From assembly GCF_023499255.1 (NCBI RefSeq), contig NZ_CP092183.1, forward strand, positions 4,336,501-4,400,500: 64,000 nt of DNA, read 5' to 3'. The notes beneath the pieces are model-generated. The model did no database searches and was not told the DNA's origin. It saw only the letters and a list, made by a program, of their open reading frames with translations. The DNA is from Couchioplanes caeruleus (lineage in GTDB: Bacteria > Actinomycetota > Actinomycetes > Mycobacteriales > Micromonosporaceae). Position 1 is the stretch's first letter; each line of letters starts with the position of its first letter. Shown here in pieces: positions 27,684 through 35,783 of the stretch. Position numbers and translations under genes: made by a program.

Positions 27684-28702
27684 CCGACGTGCTGACGTAC
27701 CGTCCCGAGCCGGCCGAGCTGGCGTACACCTTCGGCGGCCGCGAACCGGTACGCCGGGTCGAGCCGGGCACGCTCGTCGAGCTGTACACCGAGGACTGCT
27801 TCGGCGGCCGGGTCCGCGACGTCGGAGACCTGCCGTCGGTGATGTGCGAGTTCCCGTACCTGAACCCGGTCACCGGCCCCTTCCACGTCGAGGGCGCCGA
27901 GCCGGGCGACACCCTCGCCGTGCACTTCGTCGAGATCGCCCCGGCCCGCGACTGGGCGGTCTCGTCGACGTTCCCGCACTTCGGGGCGCTCACCGGCACG
28001 CACACCACGGCCACCCTGCACCCGCCGCTGGACGAGCTGGTCTGGCGCTACGAGGTGGACGCTGCCGCGGGCACGGTCCGCTACCGGGCCCGGCGCGGCG
28101 ACTACACCGTCGAGCTGCCGCTGGACCCCATGCACGGTACGGCCGGAGTGGCGCCGGCCGCCTTCGAGAGCCGCATGACGATCGTGCCCGACGTGCACGG
28201 CGGCAACATGGACACCCCCGAGCTGCGTGCGGGCGTGACGGCGTACTTCGGGGTGAACGTGCCGGGGGCGCAGTTCGCGCTCGGCGACGGGCACTGCCGT
28301 CAGGGCCACGGCGAGGTGTGCGGCACCGGCGTCGAGGCGGCGATGAACACCGTGGTGATCCTCGACGTCATCAAGGGGGTGGCCACGCCGACCCCGCGCT
28401 TCGAGACCGACACGGCGCTGATGTCGGCCGGCTCGGCGCGGCCGCTCGAGGACGCGTACCGGATGAGCCAGCACGACCTCGTCACCTGGGCCGCTTCGCT
28501 GACCGGGCTCGATGTGCTGGACGCGTACCAGCTGCTCAGCCAGGCCGGGGAGGCGCCGGTGGGCAACGTGTGCGACCCCAACTACACGATGCTCGCCAAG
28601 GTCGCGAAGCAGTACCTGGGCGCGGCGCGCGCCTACGAGGGGATGCACGAGCGGCTGCGCGCGGCGGGCAGCCGGTATCTCAGCTCACGGGGACGTCGCT
28701 GA
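27680..28702 (+). CDS. Acetamidase/formamidase family protein
   Basis: The 340-residue enzyme matches the FmdA/AmdA family: TLVELYTEDCFGGRVRDVGD, LDPMHGTAGVAPAA, VPDVHGGNMDTPELRAG and the metal/catalytic region GDGHCRQGHGEVCGTGVEAA. It should hydrolyse a short amide to ammonia and a carboxylate. The ATG overlaps the permease stop (ATGA). Its last 23 bases overlap the end of the convergent OmpA-domain gene. Confidence 0.91.
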   Translation: MTDVLTYRPEPAELAYTFGGREPVRRVEPGTLVELYTEDCFGGRVRDVGDLPSVMCEFPYLNPVTGPFHVEGAEPGDTLAVHFVEIAPARDWAVSSTFPHFGALTGTHTTATLHPPLDELVWRYEVDAAAGTVRYRARRGDYTVELPLDPMHGTAGVAPAAFESRMTIVPDVHGGNMDTPELRAGVTAYFGVNVPGAQFALGDGHCRQGHGEVCGTGVEAAMNTVVILDVIKGVATPTPRFETDTALMSAGSARPLEDAYRMSQHDLVTWAASLTGLDVLDAYQLLSQAGEAPVGNVCDPNYTMLAKVAKQYLGAARAYEGMHERLRAAGSRYLSSRGRR

Positions 28703-30281
28703 TCCGGAACCTGTCCGGCACGTCGATCGTCACGCTGGTCGTGCCGGGCGCCGGGGCCGGGAACCACAACGCCAGCAGCCGTGAGCCGCCCGGCGGGATC
28801 GCCTGGTTCAGCAGCCGGTCGCACAGGCACCGGTGATCGCCCGCCGCCAGCTCGTAGTCCATCGGGTACGCCACCGTGTCGCCCGAGATCATCCGCACCC
28901 CCGAGGCGCCGTACGGGGCGTACGGGTCGAACTCGTCGCGGGCCGTGAACACGCCCTGGCCCAGGTAGTCGAGGATCGTCGCGTCGTCGTCCCCCGCGTT
29001 GCGTGCCATGAGGTCCAGTTGCAGGAAGCTCCCGCGTACCGTCGCTGATCCCGGTGTGAACCGGACCGTGCCGCGGTGCAGCGGGAGGGTGACCTGAACG
29101 CCGTCGCGGGCGGTGCCGCGGGCGCCCTTCGTGCCCGGGAGCGGGGCTTGCTTCGCCGGCCCGGCGGGCTTTTCGCCGGGCTGCTGCGACGCTGTCCCGG
29201 TGGGTTGTTCGCCGGGCTGTTGTGACGCTTTACCGGCGGGCTCCTCGCCGGGCTTTCCGGCGGCGCGGAAGCTCACGGTCACGCGGCGGTTGCGGGCGCG
29301 GCCGGCGGCCGAGTCGTTCGGCGCGACCGGCTGGGTCTCACCCTTGGCCGCGACCGTTTTCGGCCACTGCCGGTCGGGCAGCCGCCCGCGCAGCGCCGCC
29401 GCGACCGCCTCGGCCCGCTGCCGCGACAGGCGCTGATTGTGGTCGGCGCTACCGGTGTCGTCCGTGTGCCCGGTGATCGTCAACGGACCCGCACCGGCGG
29501 CCGCGATGTCGGCGACGGCCGCGGTCACCGTGGTCGCCGCCGCGGGCGTCAGGCGGGCACTGTCGACCCGGAACAGCACATCGGTGTCCAGATCAAGATC
29601 AACCCGGTCGGGGGTACGCCGGGTGCGCAGCCCGACGTCCAGCCGATCGGTGTACGCGCTCAGCCCCGCGACCCGCGCCGTGGCACCCTCCAGGTCCAGC
29701 GCGTCCACCCCCTCCGCGGGAGCCGGCACGGGACCGTCGACGACCGGCACGTCGGCGAACACTCCCGCGTACGGCAGCATCACCGACAGCCGGTCCGCCG
29801 TGCCGGCAACCCCGCCGAAGGCGGCCTGCAACATAGTGGTCTCCCCGGCGCCGGCCCGCACCGAACCGCTGCACACGCAGTCCCCGCCCGGCGACTCGGC
29901 AACCAGGTGCACCCGTCGCGACCGCTCGTCCACGAGCCGCCCACCGGCGAACGACAGCGACTGATCGCCCGAGAAGTGCCGGCTCACCACGGTGGACCCC
30001 CGCCCACGGGCGATCTGATCCACCCGCGTACGGACACTGAGCACGACGGTGTCGCCCGAGCGCACCAACGGCTCCACGGTCAGGGTCACCCGGTCGCCGC
30101 CGGCGTCGACGGTCCGGCTCTGCTCCCCACCGGCCGCGCCCACCGGCCCGCCGGCGCCACCGGGGCTCGCGCCGCCGGAGACTCCCGCGCCCGGCGAGGC
30201 CGTACGGGCCGGCGGTCCACTGTCGCAGCCTGCGGCGACGACGAGGGTGCCGGCGAGCACGGCTGCCATGAGTCGCCTCAT
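28680..30281 (-). CDS. OmpA-domain lipoprotein
   Basis: The 533-residue product starts MRRLMAAVLAGTLVVAAGCD, a lipoprotein signal with a VAAGC lipobox, preceded by a near-perfect AGGAGG. After a Gly/Ala-rich linker and a beta-rich region there is an OmpA/MotB peptidoglycan-binding domain (DTDVLFRVDSARL, ITGHTDDTGSADHNQRLSRQ, GETQPVAPNDSAAGRARNRR). A short repeat-rich linker (units like QQPGEQPTGTAS) follows, then a second beta-rich domain ending in RISDVPVS with a CLC pair. It is probably a cell-envelope protein that holds peptidoglycan from outside the membrane; the role of the flanking domains is unknown. Confidence 0.86.
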   Translation of the reverse strand: MRRLMAAVLAGTLVVAAGCDSGPPARTASPGAGVSGGASPGGAGGPVGAAGGEQSRTVDAGGDRVTLTVEPLVRSGDTVVLSVRTRVDQIARGRGSTVVSRHFSGDQSLSFAGGRLVDERSRRVHLVAESPGGDCVCSGSVRAGAGETTMLQAAFGGVAGTADRLSVMLPYAGVFADVPVVDGPVPAPAEGVDALDLEGATARVAGLSAYTDRLDVGLRTRRTPDRVDLDLDTDVLFRVDSARLTPAAATTVTAAVADIAAAGAGPLTITGHTDDTGSADHNQRLSRQRAEAVAAALRGRLPDRQWPKTVAAKGETQPVAPNDSAAGRARNRRVTVSFRAAGKPGEEPAGKASQQPGEQPTGTASQQPGEKPAGPAKQAPLPGTKGARGTARDGVQVTLPLHRGTVRFTPGSATVRGSFLQLDLMARNAGDDDATILDYLGQGVFTARDEFDPYAPYGASGVRMISGDTVAYPMDYELAAGDHRCLCDRLLNQAIPPGGSRLLALWFPAPAPGTTSVTIDVPDRFRISDVPVS

Positions 30282-30469
30282 GCCGTACCTCCTCGTTCTC
30301 GCCCGCACCCGCAGCTTAGGCAATCCGATGCCATGACCGCCGCGGCGTCGCCGCGCCCCACCTGATCGCACCGGGCGGCCGTCACGGCTGGCGTGGCTGC
30401 AGCCGGGATGCTGATGCGGCGCGCTGCCGTGCGGGCGGCCGGGACCGGGGCCCGCACGGCGCCGGATGC

Positions 30470-30862
30470 TCAGCGTGGGTCGGGGCCGTACTTGTTGGGG
30501 CCGTCGTTGCTGTCGAGGAGCGTCATGATGAGCACGGCGAAGCCGCCGAGCGGGAGGATGCCCAGAAGCTGCCACCAGCCGCTCAGGCCGGCATCGTGCA
30601 GCCGCCGGCAGGTGACCGCCAGGGTGGGCAGGAACACGACCAGGATGAAGACGGCGACCAGGATGCCCAGGGTGGCGTTGCTGCCGTCGGAGTCGCCGAG
30701 CAGGAAGCCGACCGCGATGAGCGCGAGGTAGATGACGGCGTTGAAGAGGGTGAACCACCAGTACTCGGCGCGGCGTGCCCGGCCGCTGAAGGTGGCGTAC
30801 TTGCGGTAGCAGCCTGCCCAGTAGCCCAGCGGTCCCACGCTGGGCCGGGAGTCGACGGTCAC
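30470..30862 (-). CDS. DUF805 family membrane protein
   Basis: The 130-residue protein has the DUF805 signature: YRKYATFSGRARRAEYWWF, then three or four hydrophobic segments and CRRLHDAGLSGWWQLLGILP near the C-terminus, ending in NKYGPDPR. The GTG at 30862 has AAGGAGG seven bases upstream. The family is widespread and has no settled role. It is probably its own transcription unit upstream of the OmpA-domain gene. Confidence 0.9.
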   Translation of the reverse strand: MTVDSRPSVGPLGYWAGCYRKYATFSGRARRAEYWWFTLFNAVIYLALIAVGFLLGDSDGSNATLGILVAVFILVVFLPTLAVTCRRLHDAGLSGWWQLLGILPLGGFAVLIMTLLDSNDGPNKYGPDPR

Positions 30863-31213
30863 GGATGTCCTCCTTGATGGTGCGGGAGCGGCCGATCTTA
30901 GAGAGTGATCGAAGCTGCCGCTGCCCCGTTCCGGGGAGGGCCGGTACGCGGTGAGGCTGAGGCGAGGGCCATGACGCCACCCACCCCTCAGCCTCGCTCC
31001 CTGCCGGCGGTAATGCCCTGGGCGTGGCCGGTGACGTCCAGGGCGTGGTTTTTTCGAGCGCGACCGCGGCCGGCGGCGCCCGCGTGTGGCGGCAGCAGCT
31101 GCGGCACCCACGCGTGTCGGCCGCGGCCGCGTTACCCACGTGTGCCGGTCACCGCCGCGGCACCCACACGTGGCCGCCGCGGTCGCGGCGGCCGCGCGTG
31201 GGCCGGGCCGATC
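30863..31213. other. Intergenic region with degenerate GGCACCCACRCGTG repeats
   Basis: These 351 bases separate the starts of DUF805 and the end of the flotillin gene. From about 31078 to 31205 there are three or four degenerate copies of a 24-30 base unit built on GGCACCCACGCGTG (31102-31115, 31133-31145, 31159-31172). The last copies form the hairpin described separately. No gene is seen. Confidence 0.45.
31163..31202 (-). terminator. Hairpin after the flotillin gene
   Basis: Arms of 19 bases at 31163-31181 and 31184-31202 pair almost completely (two positions become G-T wobbles in RNA); the innermost pairs must open to form the loop. It starts 11 bases after the flotillin stop and is the likely transcription end of the NfeD-flotillin operon, though no T run follows. 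Confidence 0.5.
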
Positions 31214-32359
31214 TCAGGCGGCCGGGTGCGTCTCGACCCGGTTGCCGTTGAGCGCCGCGACGTCCGTGCCGGCCGGGGTGGCGCGCAGGCCCGCGCGGAT
31301 CGTCTCGAGCATCGCGGTGCCCTGGGCCGCCAGCGAGGCCACGACACTGTTCAGCCCCTCGGCGCCGTCGAGCACGGTGACGTTGGCTCCCTGCAAACCC
31401 TGCGCCGCCGCCTGGAGGAGCTCGGGGAGCTGCTGGATGACCATCTGGTCCAGGGCGATCCGGTCCTGCGCGGCGGCCGCCTCCGCGGACAATTTGGTGG
31501 CGTCGGCCTGCGCGCGGGCCAGGGTCCGGATCCGCTCGGCCTCGGCCTCGGCGGGCCGGACCACCTCGGCGATGAGCTCGGCCTGGCGCAGCTCGGCGTT
31601 CTTCTGCGCCACGAGCGACCGCTCGACCAGGACGTCCTGTTGGGCCCGGGCGGCGGCCAGGGGGCCGGCCTGAGCGGCGGTCTGCTGGGCCTGGTCGATC
31701 TCCGCCTGGTACTGCGCCCGCGCGATCGCCGTCTGCCGCGCGTACTCCGCTTGGAACCGGGCGCTTTCCTGCTGGGCCATCGCGCTGGCCTGGTCGGCCG
31801 CGGCCTGGGCGATCGCAGCGTCCTGGTTGACCTTGGCCTGGTGCGGCGCGGCCAGCGCGCGGATGTACCCGACGCCCTTGTCGTCGATGCTGCTGATCTG
31901 CAGGGAGTCGACGGCCAGGCCGATCCGCGCCATCTCGGTCTTGCTGGCGTCGACGATCGCGTCGGCCAGCGTCTGCTGCTCCCGGATGATCGCCTCGACC
32001 GTCATGCTGCCGATGATGCTGCGCAGGTGGCCGCTGAAGATCCGGCCGACCAGGGTGGGCATCTGCCGCTGGTCACCCTGGAACCGGCGCGCCGCGGCGG
32101 CGATGGACTCGTGGTCGTCGCCGACCTTGAACGCGATGACGGCCTGCACGGCGAGGGTCAGGCCCTGCTTGGTGTAGCAGTCCTCGACCACCTCCGCCTC
32201 CTGCATCGCGAGGGTGAGGCGGGTGGCCTTGGAGATGATGGGCGCGACGAAGACCCCGTGCCCCGTGACGATCTTGAACGGCAACGCGTCCGCCCCACGC
32301 TGCTTCCGACCACTGATCAGAAGCGCCTCGTTGGGGGCGGGCACCCGATAACCGAACAC
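31214..32359 (-). CDS. Flotillin-like SPFH domain protein
   Basis: The 381-residue protein starts (M)FGYRVPAPNEALLISGRKQR, has an SPFH domain (LTLAVQAVIAFKVGDDHESI, RIFSGHLRSIIGSMTVEAII) and a long Ala/Gln/Glu-rich coiled coil (about residues 190-310, with QAAADQASAMAQQESARFQ and EAEAERIRTLARAQAD) as in flotillins. Flotillins scaffold fluid or ordered membrane domains. There is no membrane-spanning N-terminus, so attachment may be by a reentrant or amphipathic segment. It follows the NfeD-like gene by 12 bases, the usual partnership. Confidence 0.88.
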   Translation of the reverse strand: MFGYRVPAPNEALLISGRKQRGADALPFKIVTGHGVFVAPIISKATRLTLAMQEAEVVEDCYTKQGLTLAVQAVIAFKVGDDHESIAAAARRFQGDQRQMPTLVGRIFSGHLRSIIGSMTVEAIIREQQTLADAIVDASKTEMARIGLAVDSLQISSIDDKGVGYIRALAAPHQAKVNQDAAIAQAAADQASAMAQQESARFQAEYARQTAIARAQYQAEIDQAQQTAAQAGPLAAARAQQDVLVERSLVAQKNAELRQAELIAEVVRPAEAEAERIRTLARAQADATKLSAEAAAAQDRIALDQMVIQQLPELLQAAAQGLQGANVTVLDGAEGLNSVVASLAAQGTAMLETIRAGLRATPAGTDVAALNGNRVETHPAA

Positions 32360-32371
32360 GTTAGAGCCCTT

Positions 32372-32611
32372 CTAGGACGCCCCGGGCGGAGCCGCCCGCG
32401 GCACAGGCGGCCATGACTCGACGTCGACCTGACGCGCGCCACGGTTGTTGATGACGAGGACCTCCGTGCCGGCCGCCAGGGCCGTCGGGGCGTACCCGAG
32501 GTAGTAGTGCGCGATCCCGTCCACCACCACCCGGACCTCACCGGGAAGATCGCCGCCGCGGATCCCGGTGCACACGGTCCCGACCTTGCCGACCACCGTC
32601 TGCCTCGCCAC
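32372..32611 (-). CDS. Short NfeD-like OB-fold protein
   Basis: The 79-residue product, (M)ARQTVVGKVGTVCTGIRGGD, has the small beta-barrel pattern of the NfeD C-terminal domain (GKVGTV...GEVRVVVDG...AGTEVLVINNRGARQVDVE) but no protease or membrane domain. NfeD proteins work with flotillins and stomatins, and this gene is directly upstream of the flotillin gene, which supports the call. The short length means it must rely on flotillin for membrane location. Confidence 0.72.
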   Translation of the reverse strand: MARQTVVGKVGTVCTGIRGGDLPGEVRVVVDGIAHYYLGYAPTALAAGTEVLVINNRGARQVDVESWPPVPRAAPPGAS

Positions 32612-32914
32612 CGCTGCATTGTGCGCCTCCGGCGCCAGCGGCGGACACCCGGCTGCCGTTCAGCGCACCGTGCGCGTTCCACGTACCTGCCGGCAGCACG
32701 ATCTGGCTGTCCGCAGCAGTGCTGCCCGTGGCCTGCCAGGGCAGACTGACCAGCCCGGCTGCCTGCTCGTCCGTGAGTTGCGGGAGGGCGGCGAGCGTGG
32801 CCGTCTCGCGCGGCACCGGGGGAGGGGCGCGAGGCCCGCACCCGGCGACGACAACAGGCAGATGGTCAACGCGGCAGCGCCTGCCTTGACACGCGACAGG
32901 ACAACTCCCGTCAT
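32612..32914 (-). pseudogene. Possible frameshifted lipoprotein remnant
   Basis: An ATG at 32914 gives MTGVVLSRVKAGAAALTICL, the start of a lipoprotein signal. In the other frame the same region continues as LPVVVAGCGPRAPPPVPRE, a full lipobox, then TATLAALPQLTDEQAAGLVS and LPWQATGSTAADSQIVLPAG, which look like real coding sequence. Joining them needs one frameshift near 32855. The second frame runs without a stop into the NfeD gene start, so the C-terminus is unclear. It may be a decayed small lipoprotein, or a true gene with a sequencing error. No family is recognised. Confidence 0.4.
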
Positions 32915-33029
32915 GACCGTTGTGACGAGGGCGACTCGCCGCCGGTTTCGTGGTCTGTCCCGGAGCCGGCAGAACGGCCGATGCACGCGCGCCGCATACC
33001 GACCGGGTGGCCGGCGACCGAGCGTCGGC

Positions 33030-33145
33030 CCGGCCACCAGCTGCCGGCCTGGCCACCGGCCACCGCCCACCGGCCCGGCCTTCGGCCCACTGCCCACCGG
33101 CCCGGCCACCAGCTGCCGGCCTGGCCACCGGCCGGCCATCGGCCC
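33030..33145. repeat. Short CCGGCC-rich degenerate repeats
   Basis: GGCCACCAGCTGCCGGCCTG occurs at about 33036-33055 and again at about 33106-33125, in a stretch built from GCCCACCGGCCCGGCC and GGCCACCGGCC variants, with a spacing of about 70 bases between the two long copies. It yields low-complexity frames on both strands and is not read as a gene. Confidence 0.55.
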
Positions 33146-33204
33146 ACCGACCTCATCCCGCTCGTCTGTCGGCGCAGGTTTGCTCGCCGAGCGGCTGTGG
33201 GGCG

Positions 33205-33355
33205 GTCGTTGCAGGTTCTGCCGTGGAGCGGGGCCGGGCGGCCGGTGGAGGTTCTACCCGTGGAAGGGGGTGGGCGGCCGGTGGAGGTTCTGCCCGTGGA
33301 GCGGGGCGTGGGACGGCCGGTGCAGGTTCAGCCCGTCGAGCGGCCGGCGCAGGGC
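33205..33355. repeat. Tandem repeat of about 36-39 bases
   Basis: Four degenerate units read GCAGGTTCTGCCGTGGAGCG, GGAGGTTCTACCCGTGGAAG, GGAGGTTCTGCCCGTGGAGC and GCAGGTTCAGCCCGTCGAGC at their starts, each followed by GGGC-GGCCGGT-like sequence. Period varies from 36 to 39 bases. The strand between 32915 and 33484 has no supported gene; this array and the previous repeat fill most of it. Confidence 0.6.
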
Positions 33356-33484
33356 CGGTTGGTCAGGTGGCCGCGGGGCGCTTCATCCGGCTCGCACCAA
33401 TCGCGCCCCGCATTCCCACCGTCCGCATCCATCACGCCTGCAGCTGCCGCGTCTGTATCCGGCACCCTCGTGCGGCTTACCGGC

Positions 33485-34495
33485 TCAGTTTCGCACCCCC
33501 GCCTGCTCCGCCGCGGCCAGCAGGTTCTCCGCGGCCATCCGCAGACCTTCGACCTGGCCGTACGCCTGGTCCTCGTGTTCGATGTTCACCGCAATATCCG
33601 GATCCACCCGGTGCAACGCGCGCAGGAACGGCGCCCAGAAGTCTTCGACGTCGTGGCCTCGCCCGACTGCCACGAACTCCCAGGCCGGGCTCGTGGGCCA
33701 CTGGTTGAGGGTGTTGCGGCCGCCGAGACCGACGGGGTTGCGGTCGGCGGGCGTACGGGTGAAGCGGTCGTCGAGGACGCCGTGGAGTTTGGCGTTGTCG
33801 GCGTTGATGCGGGTGTCCTTGGCCGCCGCGTGGAAGACGAGGTCGCCCAGGTGGTCGACGCAGGCGACCGGGTCCATGCCCTGCCAGAAGAGGTGGCTCG
33901 GGTCCATCTCGGCGCCGATGTGGGTGGCGTTGGTCTGTTCGACCAGGCGGCGCAGGGTGGCCGGGTTGAAGACGAGGTTGTGCGGGTGCATCTCGATGCA
34001 GATCTTCACGTCGGCGGCGGCCGCGCGGGCGTTGATGTCCTTCCAGAACGGTACGGCGACCTGCTGCCACTGGTAGTCGAGGATGTCGAGGAACTGGCTG
34101 TCCCACGGGTTGACGATCCAGTTGGCCGTCGTGTCGCCGGGGTGGCCCTGCGGGAGACCCGACATGGTGACCACCCGCCGCACGCCCAGCGCGGCGGCGA
34201 CGTCGATGGCGCGGTGCAGGTCGGCGGCGTGCTGGGGGCCGACCAGCGGGTCGGGGTTGAGCGGGTTGCCGTTGACGTTGAGGCCGGTCAGCGTGATGCC
34301 GGCCTGGGCGAAGCGGCCGAGGTAGTCCTCGCGGGCGCCCGCGCTGGCGAGCAGGTCGTCGATGGGCAGATGCGGTGCGGGCACGAAGCCGCCGGCGTTG
34401 ATCTCCGCGCCGGTCAGCCCCAGCTCGCCGAGGATCTTGAGGGTTTCGTCGAGGGAACGGTCGTGCAGGCAGGCGGTGTACGCGCCGAGTCTCAT
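33485..34495 (-). CDS. Sugar phosphate isomerase/epimerase (TIM barrel)
   Basis: The 336-residue protein begins MRLGAYTACLHDRSLDETLK and has the metal-binding pattern ICIEMHPHNLVFNP, THIGAEMDPSHLFWQGMDP, LVFHAAAKDTRINADNAK and a final NIEHEDQAYGQVEGLRMAAE. These are the AP-endonuclease-2-fold isomerases often paired with Gfo/Idh dehydrogenases in cyclitol or 3-keto-glycoside metabolism. It lies 13 bases after the dehydrogenase gene, forming a two-gene operon. The exact sugar is unknown. Confidence 0.87.
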   Translation of the reverse strand: MRLGAYTACLHDRSLDETLKILGELGLTGAEINAGGFVPAPHLPIDDLLASAGAREDYLGRFAQAGITLTGLNVNGNPLNPDPLVGPQHAADLHRAIDVAAALGVRRVVTMSGLPQGHPGDTTANWIVNPWDSQFLDILDYQWQQVAVPFWKDINARAAAADVKICIEMHPHNLVFNPATLRRLVEQTNATHIGAEMDPSHLFWQGMDPVACVDHLGDLVFHAAAKDTRINADNAKLHGVLDDRFTRTPADRNPVGLGGRNTLNQWPTSPAWEFVAVGRGHDVEDFWAPFLRALHRVDPDIAVNIEHEDQAYGQVEGLRMAAENLLAAAEQAGVRN

Positions 34496-34508
34496 GGGTG
34501 TGCGCCTC

Positions 34509-35675
34509 TCAGAGCTGGACGGGCTTGTCGGTGGCGGCGACGACGGCCTCGAGCACCTGCAGGTTGTGCAGGCCGTGGGCCATGTCGGGACAGGGCGGCA
34601 GCGCGTCGTCGCCGGCGATCTGGCCGAGGAAGGCGCGGGCCTGGTGGACGAAGAAGTCGTTCTGGCCGTGCCCGACCGTGGGGAAGTCCATGGGCAGGCC
34701 GCGGGCCACGTACGGATGCCAGGGCCCGATGAACACCTGCCGCGCCCCGTTGACCGGCTCGGCGGGGGTGCCGTCGACGATGCTGAACTCGGCGGGCCGC
34801 GTCATGTCGAACGAGGCGCTGCCGTTCTCGCAGAACAGGTCGACCCGCAACGTGTTGGCGTGCCCGTAAGCCACCCGAGACAGCGAGAAGGTGCCCAGCG
34901 TGTCGCCCTCGTACGCCGCGGTGAACGTACAGATGTCCTCGTTCTCCACCGGGACCCGCTCGTCGCTGAGCCGGACCCCGGCGGCGTGCCCCACCGCGAC
35001 GCCGAGGGGTTTGGGGCGCGTTTCTATGAGGGTGGTCATGGCGGTGCCCTGCACGCCCGTGGTGGGCCCGCAGAAGAACTCGGCGAGGTCGACGAGGTGG
35101 CTGCCGATGTCGGCGAGCACCCCGGAGCCGGGGCCGCCCTGGTAGCGCCAGCTCATCGGGCGTTGCGGGTCGAACCCGTAGTCGGTCCAGTAGTTGCCGG
35201 CGATGTGCCGGACGCGGCCGAGGCGGCCGCTGACGACCTCCTCCCGGATGGCGTTGAGGGCGGGGGAGCGGCGGAAGGTGAACCCGACGGCGTTGACGCG
35301 GTCGGTGGCCGCGGCGGCGTCCACCATGGCCTGCGCGTCGGCGACGGTGGGGGCGAGCGGTTTCTCGCAGAGGACGTGCTTGCCGGCCGCGAGCGCGGCC
35401 TCGGTGATCTCGCGATGCAGGTTGTTGGCGACGGCGACGCTGACCGCGTCGATGCAGGGGTCGTCGACGACGGCGCGCCAGTCGGTCTCGGCGCGCTCGA
35501 AACCGTAGCGGCGCGCGGCGTCGGCGGCGAACGGCTCGTGGACGTCGGCGATCGCGGCCAGACGGACGGGCGGGAGCGCGCCGAAGACGGTGGACGCGTT
35601 GCGGTAGGCGTTGGCGTGCGCGCGGCCGACCATGCCGGCCCCGATCACCGCCACGCCGATGGACGCAGGGGTCAT
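34509..35675 (-). CDS. Gfo/Idh/MocA family oxidoreductase
   Basis: The 388-residue protein has the Rossmann start IGVAVIGAGMVGRAHANAYR, the catalytic CEKPLAPTVADAQAM and GSGVLADIGSHLVDLAEFFC with the conserved Asp/His. It is probably an NAD(P)-dependent sugar or cyclitol dehydrogenase. It lies upstream of the isomerase gene and is divergent from the LacI regulator, so the two enzymes most likely act in sequence under that regulator. Confidence 0.89.
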   Translation of the reverse strand: MTPASIGVAVIGAGMVGRAHANAYRNASTVFGALPPVRLAAIADVHEPFAADAARRYGFERAETDWRAVVDDPCIDAVSVAVANNLHREITEAALAAGKHVLCEKPLAPTVADAQAMVDAAAATDRVNAVGFTFRRSPALNAIREEVVSGRLGRVRHIAGNYWTDYGFDPQRPMSWRYQGGPGSGVLADIGSHLVDLAEFFCGPTTGVQGTAMTTLIETRPKPLGVAVGHAAGVRLSDERVPVENEDICTFTAAYEGDTLGTFSLSRVAYGHANTLRVDLFCENGSASFDMTRPAEFSIVDGTPAEPVNGARQVFIGPWHPYVARGLPMDFPTVGHGQNDFFVHQARAFLGQIAGDDALPPCPDMAHGLHNLQVLEAVVAATDKPVQL

Positions 35676-35703
35676 GCGGACCTCCGAGGGGAGTGGAGTC
35701 CGG

Positions 35704-35723
35704 GCGCTTTTAAAGCGCTTTAA
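35704..35723. promoter_or_regulatory. Two overlapping perfect palindromes, probable LacI operator
   Basis: GCGCTTT-T-AAAGCGC (35704-35718) and TTAAAGC-GCTTTAA (35710-35723) share the central half-site, so three half-sites lie in 20 bases. The central CG and the TTAAAGCGCTTTAA form are what LacI-family proteins usually bind. The site is between the divergent dehydrogenase and LacI genes, 28 bases from the former and 60 from the latter, and can serve both promoters. Sequence seen; binding inferred. Confidence 0.68.
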
Positions 35724-35783
35724 TTGCGAGTACTATCCAAGTCGATCTCGATGGATGTCAAGGGTGGGAGCGGAGGTTGCCGG

